Under the pieces are notes generated by a model, which had not been told where the DNA came from, did no database searches, and saw nothing but the letters and a program-made list of their open reading frames with translations. The position numbers and the translations under genes were made by a program. Shown in pieces: positions 1 to 5,283 of a DNA stretch of 6,150 nucleotides. Position 1 is the first letter of the stretch, and each line of letters begins with the position of its first letter. Location of the stretch: NCBI GenBank assembly GCA_013824215.1, contig PNNM01000066.1:1-6150 (forward strand). The letters are read 5' to 3'. Source of the DNA: Coriobacteriaceae bacterium. Lineage in GTDB: Bacteria; Actinomycetota; Coriobacteriia; Anaerosomatales; D1FN1-002.

Positions 1-423
1 CGCCGCGAGCGTGTTGCGGTTCATCCACGGCCAGCGACCCGGCGTGAAGAGATCATCGTCGGCGAGCCGCTCGATCGTCGCGATCGTCTCCGCGTACGAG
101 GCGGCCGCCCTGGCGAGCACCTCGTCGCCCGGGAGCGGCGCCCACGCCGCCCGGATCTGCGCGTTGAGCGCCGGCAGCTGGCTCCACTTGAACCCCGGCG
201 CGGGCACCGCCGGCGTCTCGCCCCGCTCCCCGGCGGCAAGCCAGCGCAGGACCATCTGCTCCCATTCGACCAGGTGCGCGATGACGTCCCTGACGGACCA
301 CTCCCCGAGGATGCCGCCGCGCGCAAGTTGCGCGGGCGTCAGCGGGGCGACGAGGCGCTCGAACGCCGCCCGTTCCCTGGTGGCGGAGGCCAGCAGGTCC
401 GTCTTCGACTGCGCGCGTGGCAT
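1..423 (-). CDS. ClbS/DfsB-family (DUF1706, DinB-like) four-helix bundle protein, C-terminus cut by window edge
   Basis: Seen: an open minus-strand frame from ATG at 423 to the left edge, 141 codons without a stop. The start has a purine-rich GGGAG/GAGG stretch just upstream. Helical segments fit the family: N-terminal LLASATRERAAFERLV, then LARGGILGEWSVRDVIAHLVEWEQMV near residues 33-58, where the conserved W and H of DinB-like folds sit. A KWSQLPALNAQI stretch follows near residues 77-88, then a helix ending in IERLADDDLF. Family knowledge: ClbS is a cyclopropane hydrolase giving colibactin self-resistance and DfsB-type proteins are DinB relatives; most members have no known substrate and are about 165-170 aa, so some 25-30 residues lie outside the window. 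Context: it starts 66 bp after the stop of the ArsR-SRPBCC gene on the same strand with no clear promoter between, so co-transcription is likely. Substrate unknown; a generic DinB-superfamily label is the alternative. Confidence 0.8.
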   Translation of the reverse strand, partial: MPRAQSKTDLLASATRERAAFERLVAPLTPAQLARGGILGEWSVRDVIAHLVEWEQMVLRWLAAGERGETPAVPAPGFKWSQLPALNAQIRAAWAPLPGDEVLARAAASYAETIATIERLADDDLFTPGRWPWMNRNTLAA

Positions 424-489
424 CCTCGACTCCCGGCGTTTGCAGCCATCGTACGCCGCGGGCCGGCCCGCCCGTCGCCCGCCAGGCTC

Positions 490-1269
490 TCAGCCGCCGA
501 AGCCGGTCCCCGTTTCGAGCAGCGTCTTGAGACCGCTCGCGATGAACTCCCAGCCGCCCGCGACCTGGCCGAAGGTCGCCGGCTTGTCGGCCAGCTCCGA
601 GTGGGTGACGGTGAGTCGGCAGACGCCGGGCGCATCCGAATCCTCGATCTCGAAGGTGACCGTGCTCGGCCCTTCGGCTGCGGCAGCCTCGTCCCAGCAA
701 GCCGTGAAGGTGGTCACCAGCCGGCGCGGCGCCGCCGCCTCGATGACGGTGCCTTCGATGGAGACCTCGTCGCCGCCCACGTACCGGTAGGGCGATCCCT
801 CCTGCCAGTCGGATTCGACGGCGGTGCCGTAGTAGTACTGCACGGTGAACGCCGGGTCGGTGAGCGCCTGCCAGATCGCCTCCGGCGTGGCGCGGATGTA
901 GATGGCGACCACGTGGGACGGCGGGGTGACGGGGTTCGACATCGGGCGAGCCTCCAGGTTTGTGGCGAGGGTGAGCAGGGCGGCGGCGCGCCCGGCGGTG
1001 AACTTGTCGAGCCAGCGGTCATGGATCCGGCGGATCGGGACCGGGTTCAGGTAGTGGTGCTTCTCCCGGCCTGCCCGGACCGCGCTGACGAGGGACGCCG
1101 CTTCCAGGACGCGGAGATGCTTCATGGCTCCGAACCTGCCCGGTCCGCCGCCGGCTGCGATCGCCTGCGCCAGATCACCGAGCGTCCGGCCGTCGCGCTC
1201 GAAGAGCAGGTCCAGGATCCGCCGCCGGGTCGGGTCGGCCAGAGCGCCGAAGACGCGTTCGTCGTCCAT
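490..1269 (-). CDS. ArsR-family HTH repressor fused to an SRPBCC (AHSA1-like) domain
   Basis: A 259-aa protein. Residues 1-95 are an ArsR/SmtB-type winged helix: the start MDDERVFGALADPTRRRILD is typical, the recognition helix region is GAMKHLRVLEAASLV (about 47-61) and the wing includes REKHHYLNP. I see no cysteine-based metal site in it, so a metal sensor is not supported. Residues about 113-259 are an SRPBCC/AHSA1 ligand-binding fold, with IRATPEAIWQALTDP, the YYYGTAVESDWQEGSPYRY strand region and a C-terminal helix GGWEFIASGLKTLLETG. Such fusions are known; the natural reading is a repressor whose SRPBCC pocket binds a hydrophobic ligand, but the ligand is unknown. Start choice: an ATG at 1296 is possible, but it would place the promoter -10 and the operator inside the gene. 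The ATG at 1269 lies 6 nt after a CATAAT box and matches family N-termini. Likely first gene of an operon with the ClbS-like gene and likely autoregulated. Confidence 0.88.
   Translation of the reverse strand: MDDERVFGALADPTRRRILDLLFERDGRTLGDLAQAIAAGGGPGRFGAMKHLRVLEAASLVSAVRAGREKHHYLNPVPIRRIHDRWLDKFTAGRAAALLTLATNLEARPMSNPVTPPSHVVAIYIRATPEAIWQALTDPAFTVQYYYGTAVESDWQEGSPYRYVGGDEVSIEGTVIEAAAPRRLVTTFTACWDEAAAAEGPSTVTFEIEDSDAPGVCRLTVTHSELADKPATFGQVAGGWEFIASGLKTLLETGTGFGG
940..955 (-). promoter_or_regulatory. Internal Shine-Dalgarno and ATG between the ArsR and SRPBCC domains
   Basis: On the minus strand GGAGG (951-955) is followed after 8 nt by an in-frame ATG (940-942), codon 110 of the fusion, exactly at the linker between the two domains. 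Initiation here would give a separate SRPBCC protein of 150 aa, the usual size of stand-alone AHSA1 proteins. It could be a working internal start or a relic of two once-separate genes. Chance occurrence in GC-rich sequence is possible. Confidence 0.4.
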
Positions 1270-1303
1270 GGCGGGATTATGTGACCGGTTGGTCACTTGT
1301 CAA
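1270..1303 (-). promoter_or_regulatory. Promoter of the ArsR-SRPBCC gene, leaderless
   Basis: Reading on the minus strand: TTGACA (-35, 1298-1303, perfect consensus), a 16-bp spacer, CATAAT (-10, 1276-1281, five of six to TATAAT), then 6 nt and the ATG at 1269. The expected transcription start coincides with the A of the ATG, so the mRNA should be leaderless. No Shine-Dalgarno can be fitted in the space. This arrangement also fixes the start codon choice. Confidence 0.75.
1281..1296. promoter_or_regulatory. Probable ArsR operator inside the promoter spacer
   Basis: A perfect inverted repeat GTGACC-GGTT-GGTCAC, 6-bp arms and 4-bp centre. It occupies nearly the whole spacer and touches the -10 by one base. 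Binding there would occlude RNA polymerase, the classical way ArsR-family repressors work. The assignment to this particular regulator is inferred from position and symmetry. Confidence 0.7.
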
Positions 1304-1310
1304 GCTTCTG

Positions 1311-1513
1311 CGTGCCGGTTCGTCTCGCCGCGCGGTACAGAGCGTCCCTTGTCCCGCCACGCGGTACGGATTGGGGTTCCTTCAACACGCCAGGTTCACC
1401 GATCCGTCCGAATCGGCGTACCTGCCGAGCGTGAGCAGCGCGGTACCGTACCGCGACATGGGACAAGGCCGGTACTGTCACGCCCCACGGGACTAAACGA
1501 ACGGGCCGGCACG
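1311..1513. repeat. Large (~203 bp) imperfect palindrome, MITE-like
   Basis: The two halves are reverse complements around a centre near 1407/1408. Termini: CGTGCCGG at 1311-1318 against CCGGCACG at 1506-1513. Next come TTCGT 1319-1323 and ACGAA 1497-1501. The best block is 1347-1367 against 1448-1468, with CCTTGTCCC and CGCGGTAC matching around a 4-nt mismatch. The centre pairs CAGGT 1391-1395 with ACCTG 1420-1424 and CCGAT 1399-1403 with ATCGG 1412-1416. GGTAC/GTACC cores recur at 1334, 1363, 1442, 1448 and 1471. No coding capacity is evident. It looks like a miniature inverted-repeat element or two opposed ends of a lost transposon; I do not recognise the family and see no target duplication at its borders. 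Confidence 0.7.
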
Positions 1514-2005
1514 GCGCCCGGCGCCACCGCCCACGAACCTTTGACCCTCGCCGCGCCGTCCACCGTGGCATCCGTGCTCCCACCGGCGCCACCAACGCCG
1601 CCGACCCGCTCGCGCGCCTCGCAACGTGCTGCCAACTCTGGCGCGCACCTGGAGCGCGCTCGCGACGGGCGAGATCCGGTCGAAGGATGAAGCCACCGAC
1701 TGGGGCTCGAGCGCTTCTAGCCTACGCTCACTTGCCCGGCGACTCTGGTCGCTCGACCCGCAGGCTTCCGGCGGCCCCGGTCAGTGTCCTCACTCCCTTG
1801 CAGTCGGATCGCACCACGGTCTTTGGACCGTACTTGACGCGGTTCACGCTTCGTGCTTGACACGGGCGCCGACAGGTGTCCGGAGCCGGGATGGGATGCC
1901 TGCGGCCGTAGCGGGGTTGTAACAACCGGCCTCGTCTGGCGTCGAAGGAATGCAGGCTGGGCGACGCGGCCCGGTGGAACCGCAGGAAGCGCGGAGGGCG
2001 CAGAG
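1514..2005. other. Gene-free stretch with small palindromes
   Basis: Open frames here have poor protein character (proline/arginine/serine-rich shadows) and no convincing start signals. Small structures are visible: a GGCGCC-C-GGCGCC palindrome at 1513-1525, ACGGTC-TTTG-GACCGT at 1816-1831, and GGTTG-TAA-CAACC at 1915-1927. TTGACG at 1834-1839 and TTGACA at 1857-1862 resemble -35 boxes on the plus strand, but neither has a good -10 at the right distance. One of them may drive the small gene at 2006. No tRNA or known RNA was recognised. Confidence 0.5.
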
Positions 2006-2188
2006 ATGACAATCGGACCGCGCGAGGCACGCACGCCCCCGATTGGCTCCGGGCATGCGACGACTCCGCGCTTTGTCTCGGGGGCCGAGATCGCGATCCT
2101 GCTGGCGCTCCTCGCGGTCCCCGCCTACGCATTCTTCGAGTGGCCCCGCCAGATCGAGACCGTGACCCTCCTCTGTCCGTGGCCATGA
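2006..2188 (+). CDS. Small single-pass membrane protein, 3' end interrupted by the insertion sequence
   Basis: A 60-codon frame from ATG 2006 with a good Shine-Dalgarno GGAGGG at 1993-1998, 7 nt before the start. Residues 1-26 are polar; residues 27-46 (AEIAILLALLAVPAYAFFEW) form a plausible transmembrane helix. Third positions are G/C-biased from about codon 20 onward. The last four codons and the TGA (2186-2188) lie within the left terminal inverted repeat of the insertion sequence starting at 2174. So only about 56 codons are native and the original C-terminus is unknown. Joined directly to the far flank at 4605 the frame stays open to a TGA at 4824-4826, but that extension is not protein-like. 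I do not recognise a family. It may be a truncated gene or a chance frame. Confidence 0.42.
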   Translation: MTIGPREARTPPIGSGHATTPRFVSGAEIAILLALLAVPAYAFFEWPRQIETVTLLCPWP

Positions 2189-2226
2189 CAAAGTCCCCAC
2201 TGGTGGCCGCGTGAAAGTCCCCACCC
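2174..2226 (+). repeat. Left terminal inverted repeat of the IS21 element
   Basis: Starts TGTC, then TGGCCATG. Two AAAGTCCCCAC cores at 2190-2200 and 2214-2224 (24-bp period) are separated by TGGTGGCC. The first 35 bp match the right end at 31 positions (mismatches at 5, 6, 15 and 16). Paired cores at IS21 ends are expected binding sites for the IstA transposase. Confidence 0.88.
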
Positions 2227-2316
2227 TCGATTGATCTTCAGCCACCGGGTTTCGTCCCCCGGGGTTCACGATGCAGGTGTCGAAGCCTCATCAGCAAACC
2301 CCGAGGGACGCCCATT

Positions 2317-3765
2317 GTGAAGTCAGCGAGGGCACAGTTGGACATCCTGTCCGCGTACCGCGAGCTCGGCAGCTATCGCGCTGCCGCGGCACTGTGCGGG
2401 ACGACCCACAAGACCGTGCGGCGCGTCATCGAACGCGTCGGCCGGGAGCGGCCGGAGCCGCCACCACGCCCCAGGAGCACCGACCCGCACCGCGAGCTCA
2501 TCGCCCTGCGGGTCAAGGCGACCGACGGCCGGATCAGCGCCAAGCGCCTCCTGCCGATCGTGCGGGCGAAGGGGTACGCGGGCTCGTCCCGCCACCTGCG
2601 CCGGGCCGTGGCCGAGGCCAAGGCCGGCTGGCGCAGGGAGCGCCGCGAGTATCGGCCCTGGAACCCGGTCCCGGGCGAACACCTCGCCATCGACTGGGGC
2701 AGCGAGAACGGGATCCACATCTTCTGCGCCGTGCTCGCCTGGAGCCGGATCCGGTTCGTCCGGTTCGCGGCCGACGAGACCCAGGCGACGACCCTCGCCC
2801 TGCTCGCCGAGTGCTTCGAGACCCTCGGCGGCGTCCCCGCCGTGGTGCTCGCCGACCGGATGGGCTGTCTCAAGGGCGGTGTCGTCGCCAACGTCGTCGT
2901 GCCGGCGCCCGGGTACGTGGCGTTCGCCACCCATTACGGCTTCCGGCCCGACTTCTGCGAGGCGGCGGACCCGGAAAGCAAGGGCATCGTCGAGAACCTC
3001 GTGGGGTACGCCAAGCGGGACCTGCTGGTCCCTGCGGCTCCGATCACCGATCTCGCCGCCGCCAACCGCGCTGCCGTCGGATGGTGTGCCGAGGTCAATG
3101 CCGCGGTCCACTCCGAGACCAGCGCCGTCCCCGACGAGCGCCTGGTGCGGGAGCAGACGCTGCTCGGGCCGCTGCCGTCGCTGCGGCCGGCGCCTGCGCC
3201 AACGGCGGTCCGCACCGTCGACCGGCTGCGGACCGTGCGGTATGGCAGTGCCCGCTACTCGGTGCCGGGAGCCTTCATCGGCCGCAAGGTCGAACTCGTC
3301 GTCGCGGGCGGTGAGCTCCTGATCCGCGATGGAGGGCAGGAGATCGCCCGCCACCGGCTTGTCAGTCCGGGCGAGATGAGCCTCGACGATGCCCACTATC
3401 CCAAGCACGCTGCCGTGCCCTCCCGGGCGATCCGGCCGCGGACGCCGGCGGAGATCGTCTTCATGGGTCTGGGTCCTGCGGCCGGTCCCTTCCTGCGGGC
3501 CGCCGCGGCGTCCGGGATGGCGCGCCTGGCGGGCGAGATCGCCGACATCGTGGCTCTGGAGCCGGCATACGGGCGCGAGGCACTCACGGCAGCCCTCGAA
3601 CGGGGTCTCGCGTACCGCCGCTACCGGGCCGCCGACCTCAGAGCGATCCTGGCGGCGGGAGCCGGCGTCCCGAGACACCGGGAACCGGGCACCTCCCTGA
3701 CCGTCAGCCTGCCCGCCGTCCCGGTCCGGTCGCTCGCCGCCTATGCCACCGAGGCCGCTCGATGA
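2317..3765 (+). CDS. istA: IS21-family transposase IstA
   Basis: 482 aa, close to the usual ~500 aa. The start is GTG 2317, supported by GAGGGA at 2303-2308 and the typical N-terminus (V/M)KSARAQLDILSAYRELGSY. Domains: an N-terminal helix-turn-helix (about 8-40, SYRAAAALCGTTHKTVRRVIER), a linker, then an RNase H-like DDE catalytic core. Candidate catalytic residues are D126 in AIDWG, D180 in VLADRMG and E226 in KGIVENLVGYAK. A C-terminal beta-barrel region follows, with VRYGSARYSVPGAFIGRKVEL near 307-327. It binds the terminal repeats and catalyses strand cleavage and transfer, working with IstB. No frameshift or stop interrupts it. The overlap with istB implies translational coupling. Confidence 0.95.
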   Translation: MKSARAQLDILSAYRELGSYRAAAALCGTTHKTVRRVIERVGRERPEPPPRPRSTDPHRELIALRVKATDGRISAKRLLPIVRAKGYAGSSRHLRRAVAEAKAGWRRERREYRPWNPVPGEHLAIDWGSENGIHIFCAVLAWSRIRFVRFAADETQATTLALLAECFETLGGVPAVVLADRMGCLKGGVVANVVVPAPGYVAFATHYGFRPDFCEAADPESKGIVENLVGYAKRDLLVPAAPITDLAAANRAAVGWCAEVNAAVHSETSAVPDERLVREQTLLGPLPSLRPAPAPTAVRTVDRLRTVRYGSARYSVPGAFIGRKVELVVAGGELLIRDGGQEIARHRLVSPGEMSLDDAHYPKHAAVPSRAIRPRTPAEIVFMGLGPAAGPFLRAAAASGMARLAGEIADIVALEPAYGREALTAALERGLAYRRYRAADLRAILAAGAGVPRHREPGTSLTVSLPAVPVRSLAAYATEAAR

Positions 3766-4541
3766 GCGCCGCCACGCCGGCAGCCCTCGCCCCGGACCTC
3801 GAGGCGGCGCTCCGGCGGCTCAAGCTCTCGGCCATCAGGAAGCTGGCGCCCGAAGTGCTGGTGACGGCGAAGGTCCAGCGCTGGCCACCCGACGAGCTCC
3901 TGCGGACCCTGCTCGAGGCCGAGCTCGGCTCGCGCGATGCCTCGAACGCCCGGGCGAGACTCCGGACGGCAGGCTTCCCGGTCCGCAAGACGCTCGACGA
4001 GTTCATGGTCACCGACTCTTCCATCCCGCGGGCGACGTTCGACTATCTCTCTTCCCTCGAGTGGATCCGGGCGAAGGAGAACCTCGTCCTCGTGGGACCC
4101 GCGGGGACCGGCAAGTCCCACAGCCTGATCGCGTTGGGGCATGCCGCGGTGGAGACGGGCTTCCGGGTCCGCTACTTCGCGGCGGCGTCCCTCGCCGAGG
4201 CGCTCTATCGCGGCCTTGCCGACAACAGCGTCGGGCGGCTGATCGAGAACCTCCTGCGGGCCGACCTCGTCATCGTCGACGACCTCGGCTTCGCGCCGCT
4301 TGACGACACCGGCGCCCAGCTCCTGTTCCGCTTCGTCGCGGCGGCCTATGAACGACGCTCCCTGGGGGTCGCCTCCCATTGGCCCTTCGAATCCTGGGGA
4401 CGCTTCCTGCCCGAGCACACCACGGCGGTCGCCCTCCTCGACCGCCTGCTGCACCACGCCGTCACCGTCGTGACGAGCGGTGATTCCTATCGGATGAAGG
4501 AAGCGCGAACGAGAGCGGGTGGGCCATCGCCGAGAGCCTGA
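3762..4541 (+). CDS. istB: IS21-family helper ATPase IstB
   Basis: 259 aa, the usual IstB size. The ATG (3762) overlaps the istA TGA in ATGA, so translation is probably coupled. The N-terminal helical part (about 13-100) includes the GFPVRKTLDEF element typical of IstB. The AAA+ domain has Walker A GPAGTGKS (112-119, K118) and Walker B LVIVDD (169-174), followed by LGFAPLD. The C-terminal part has SHWPFESWGRFLPEHTTA and LLDRLLHHA, ending GDSYRMKEAR. IstB resembles DnaA/DnaC helper loaders; it oligomerises on DNA with ATP, helps select the target and stimulates IstA. The gene is intact. The last ~10 residues (arginine, glycine, serine, proline) are a short unconserved tail. Confidence 0.95.
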   Translation: MSAATPAALAPDLEAALRRLKLSAIRKLAPEVLVTAKVQRWPPDELLRTLLEAELGSRDASNARARLRTAGFPVRKTLDEFMVTDSSIPRATFDYLSSLEWIRAKENLVLVGPAGTGKSHSLIALGHAAVETGFRVRYFAAASLAEALYRGLADNSVGRLIENLLRADLVIVDDLGFAPLDDTGAQLLFRFVAAAYERRSLGVASHWPFESWGRFLPEHTTAVALLDRLLHHAVTVVTSGDSYRMKEARTRAGGPSPRA

Positions 4542-4552
4542 GACCGTCTCCG

Positions 4553-4604
4553 GGGTGGGGACTTCTCATGGCCACCAGTGGGGACTTTCACATGGCCATT
4601 GACA
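4553..4604 (-). repeat. Right terminal inverted repeat of the IS21 element
   Basis: Read inward on the minus strand from 4604: TGTC, TGGCCATG, then cores AAAGTCCCCAC (4578-4588) and GAAGTCCCCAC (4555-4565), period 23 bp. Mirrors the left end. It begins 11 bp after the istB stop codon. Confidence 0.88.
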
Positions 4605-4709
4605 CGGCCGGCCGGCCCCGACGCGGCCGTGAATGGGCGCCCGATTCACTGCCCGGCGGGACCGCCCGGCGCGGGCGCATTCATCCAGCGCATCGTTCTG
4701 ACAGTCCGT

Positions 4710-4798
4710 CGTCGATTCCATGCTCTCCGCGCATCACATTCGACCGATGGGCGGGCAGCCGACCCGAATCCGTCGATTCCGATGCTCTCGGCGCATCA
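4710..4798. repeat. Near-identical 27/28-bp direct repeat pair
   Basis: Copy 1 at 4710-4736 and copy 2 at 4771-4798 both contain CGTCGATTCC, then ATGCTCTC, then GCGCATCA. They differ by one inserted G and one C/G change. The copies start 61 bp apart. Each contains a small inverted repeat (ATGC...GCAT; GATGC...GCATC in copy 2) that could form a hairpin. Function unknown. Confidence 0.7.
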
Positions 4799-4900
4799 AT
4801 CGGGACGTTCCAGGGTCCGGCCGTGAAAGATCAGTCGCTGGATGCATACCGGCCCGGTCGGTCTCGACTCATCAGAGACGCGGCGCCAAGCGGAGCCAAA

Positions 4901-4924
4901 GGCCCCGCCCGTCGTGGCCGGGCC
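4901..4924 (-). terminator. GC-rich hairpin, possible terminator of the minus-strand membrane protein gene
   Basis: GGCCCCGCC (4901-4909) pairs with GGCCGGGCC (4916-4924) around a 6-nt loop with one internal mismatch. On the minus strand it follows the stop at 4943 by 18 nt and is trailed by only three T residues. That tract is weak for an intrinsic terminator, though common in GC-rich bacteria. Confidence 0.38.
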
Positions 4925-4942
4925 ATGCCGCGACAGCCCGAC

Positions 4943-5134
4943 CTACCGCGCGGCCGCCGCGTCCTCGCCGTTCGGGCCGAGGCCCAGTCGCGCCGCAAGA
5001 TCCGGCACCGGCGCCTCCCAGGGCGCGGGGCCTGCGCCCTCGATCTCCGGCGGTTCGACGAGAACAAGGCCGAGCAGCGCGGCAACCGCGACTGCGACGG
5101 TGAGGCTCAGCCAGACCAGGTACTCGTTGTTCAT
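4943..5134 (-). CDS. Small single-pass membrane protein, 63 aa
   Basis: Starts MNNEYLVWL, with a hydrophobic segment at residues 5-26 (YLVWLSLTVAVAVAALLGLVLV) that would span the membrane. A proline/glutamate-rich stretch and a short alanine-rich tail follow, probably on one side of the membrane. Codon third positions are strongly G/C. Start choice: a longer frame exists upstream (to 5233), but its added residues are Gly/Ala/Arg-rich and not protein-like. The ATG at 5134 lies 7 nt behind a TATACT box, indicating a leaderless transcript. It is divergent from lgt. No family recognised; it could be a signal-anchored membrane peptide or, less likely, an open frame by chance. Confidence 0.6.
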   Translation of the reverse strand: MNNEYLVWLSLTVAVAVAALLGLVLVEPPEIEGAGPAPWEAPVPDLAARLGLGPNGEDAAAAR

Positions 5135-5147
5135 CGCCGCGAGTATA
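5135..5147 (-). promoter_or_regulatory. Candidate leaderless -10 for the small membrane protein gene
   Basis: On the minus strand TATACT (5142-5147, five of six to consensus) is followed by 7 nt and the ATG at 5134, placing transcription start at or next to the start codon. No good -35 is visible. Confidence 0.55.
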
Positions 5148-5269
5148 GGCGGGCGGCCGCCCCGCGAAGCCGCCACCGGCCGCGCCGCCGCCCCGCGCCC
5201 GGAGCCACCCCGCCACGCCGCCCACGCCCCCACCGTCCGGACCGGGGAGCACCCCCACTACCGTCGGGA

Positions 5270-5283
5270 TACACTCGCCCAAC
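5270..5283 (+). promoter_or_regulatory. Candidate leaderless -10 for lgt
   Basis: TACACT (5270-5275, fits TAnnnT) lies 8 nt before the lgt ATG at 5284. No Shine-Dalgarno is seen and no -35 is convincing. With the minus-strand TATACT box it makes a divergent promoter region of about 149 bp (5135-5283), which also contains a GTCCGGAC palindrome at 5235-5242. Confidence 0.45.

Larger units (their letters stand above)
2174..4604 (+). mobile_element. IS21-family insertion sequence, apparently complete (2431 bp)
   Basis: The element contains istA and istB in the canonical order with an ATGA overlap, bounded by ~52-bp imperfect terminal inverted repeats that begin 5'-TGTC and end GACA-3'. The tips are defined because outside 2174 and 4604 the symmetry stops. 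Each end carries two AAAGTCCCCAC-type cores at the same distance (16 bp) from the tip. Both genes are intact with catalytic motifs present, so the element may be functional. IS21 elements usually make short target duplications; the 5 bp outside the ends (TCCTC left, CGGCC right) do not match, nor do 4- or 8-bp flanks. That suggests an old insertion, a flank rearrangement, or arrival by recombination. Confidence 0.9.
4605..4942. other. Gene-free stretch downstream of the IS
   Basis: Begins with a GGCC-rich tract (4605-4617). Open frames on both strands here lack protein character or start signals. It holds the repeat pair at 4710-4798, a GTCTC/GAGAC inverted repeat (4861-4865 and 4875-4879) and the hairpin at 4901-4924. 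It may contain the far remnant of whatever the IS interrupted, but nothing recognisable. Confidence 0.5.

Noticed and set aside
274..1284. Plus-strand open frames across the ArsR-SRPBCC and ClbS-like genes
   Set aside because: Shadow frames; the minus-strand products match known folds and have start signals.
1281..1296. Start codon at 1296 for the ArsR-SRPBCC gene
   Set aside because: It would put the operator and -10 box inside the coding sequence and adds nine residues not typical of the family.
1311..1513. tRNA or CRISPR-like reading of the repeat-rich region
   Set aside because: GGTTC near 1393 lacks the rest of a T-arm and acceptor stem, and the repeats are inverted rather than regularly spaced direct repeats.
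2245..2262. CCGGG/CCCGG hairpin upstream of istA
   Set aside because: Only a 5-bp stem in very GC-rich sequence with no T-tract; could be a read-through attenuator but not distinguishable from chance.
2323..3678. Long open frame antisense to istA (451 codons)
   Set aside because: It mirrors istA codons in a GC-rich gene, is rich in Arg/Gly/Asp and shows no family motif; istA has complete catalytic motifs.
4578..4826. Plus-strand frame emerging from the IS right end and continuing the frame of the small membrane gene
   Set aside because: Its composition is Arg/Pro/Ser-rich without domain character and it has no ribosome site outside the IS; the continuation of frame across the IS is likely chance.
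4822..4880. CTGATGAG on the minus strand suggesting a hammerhead ribozyme core
   Set aside because: The required GAAA after stem II is missing (CCGACC instead) and the flanking stems do not form.
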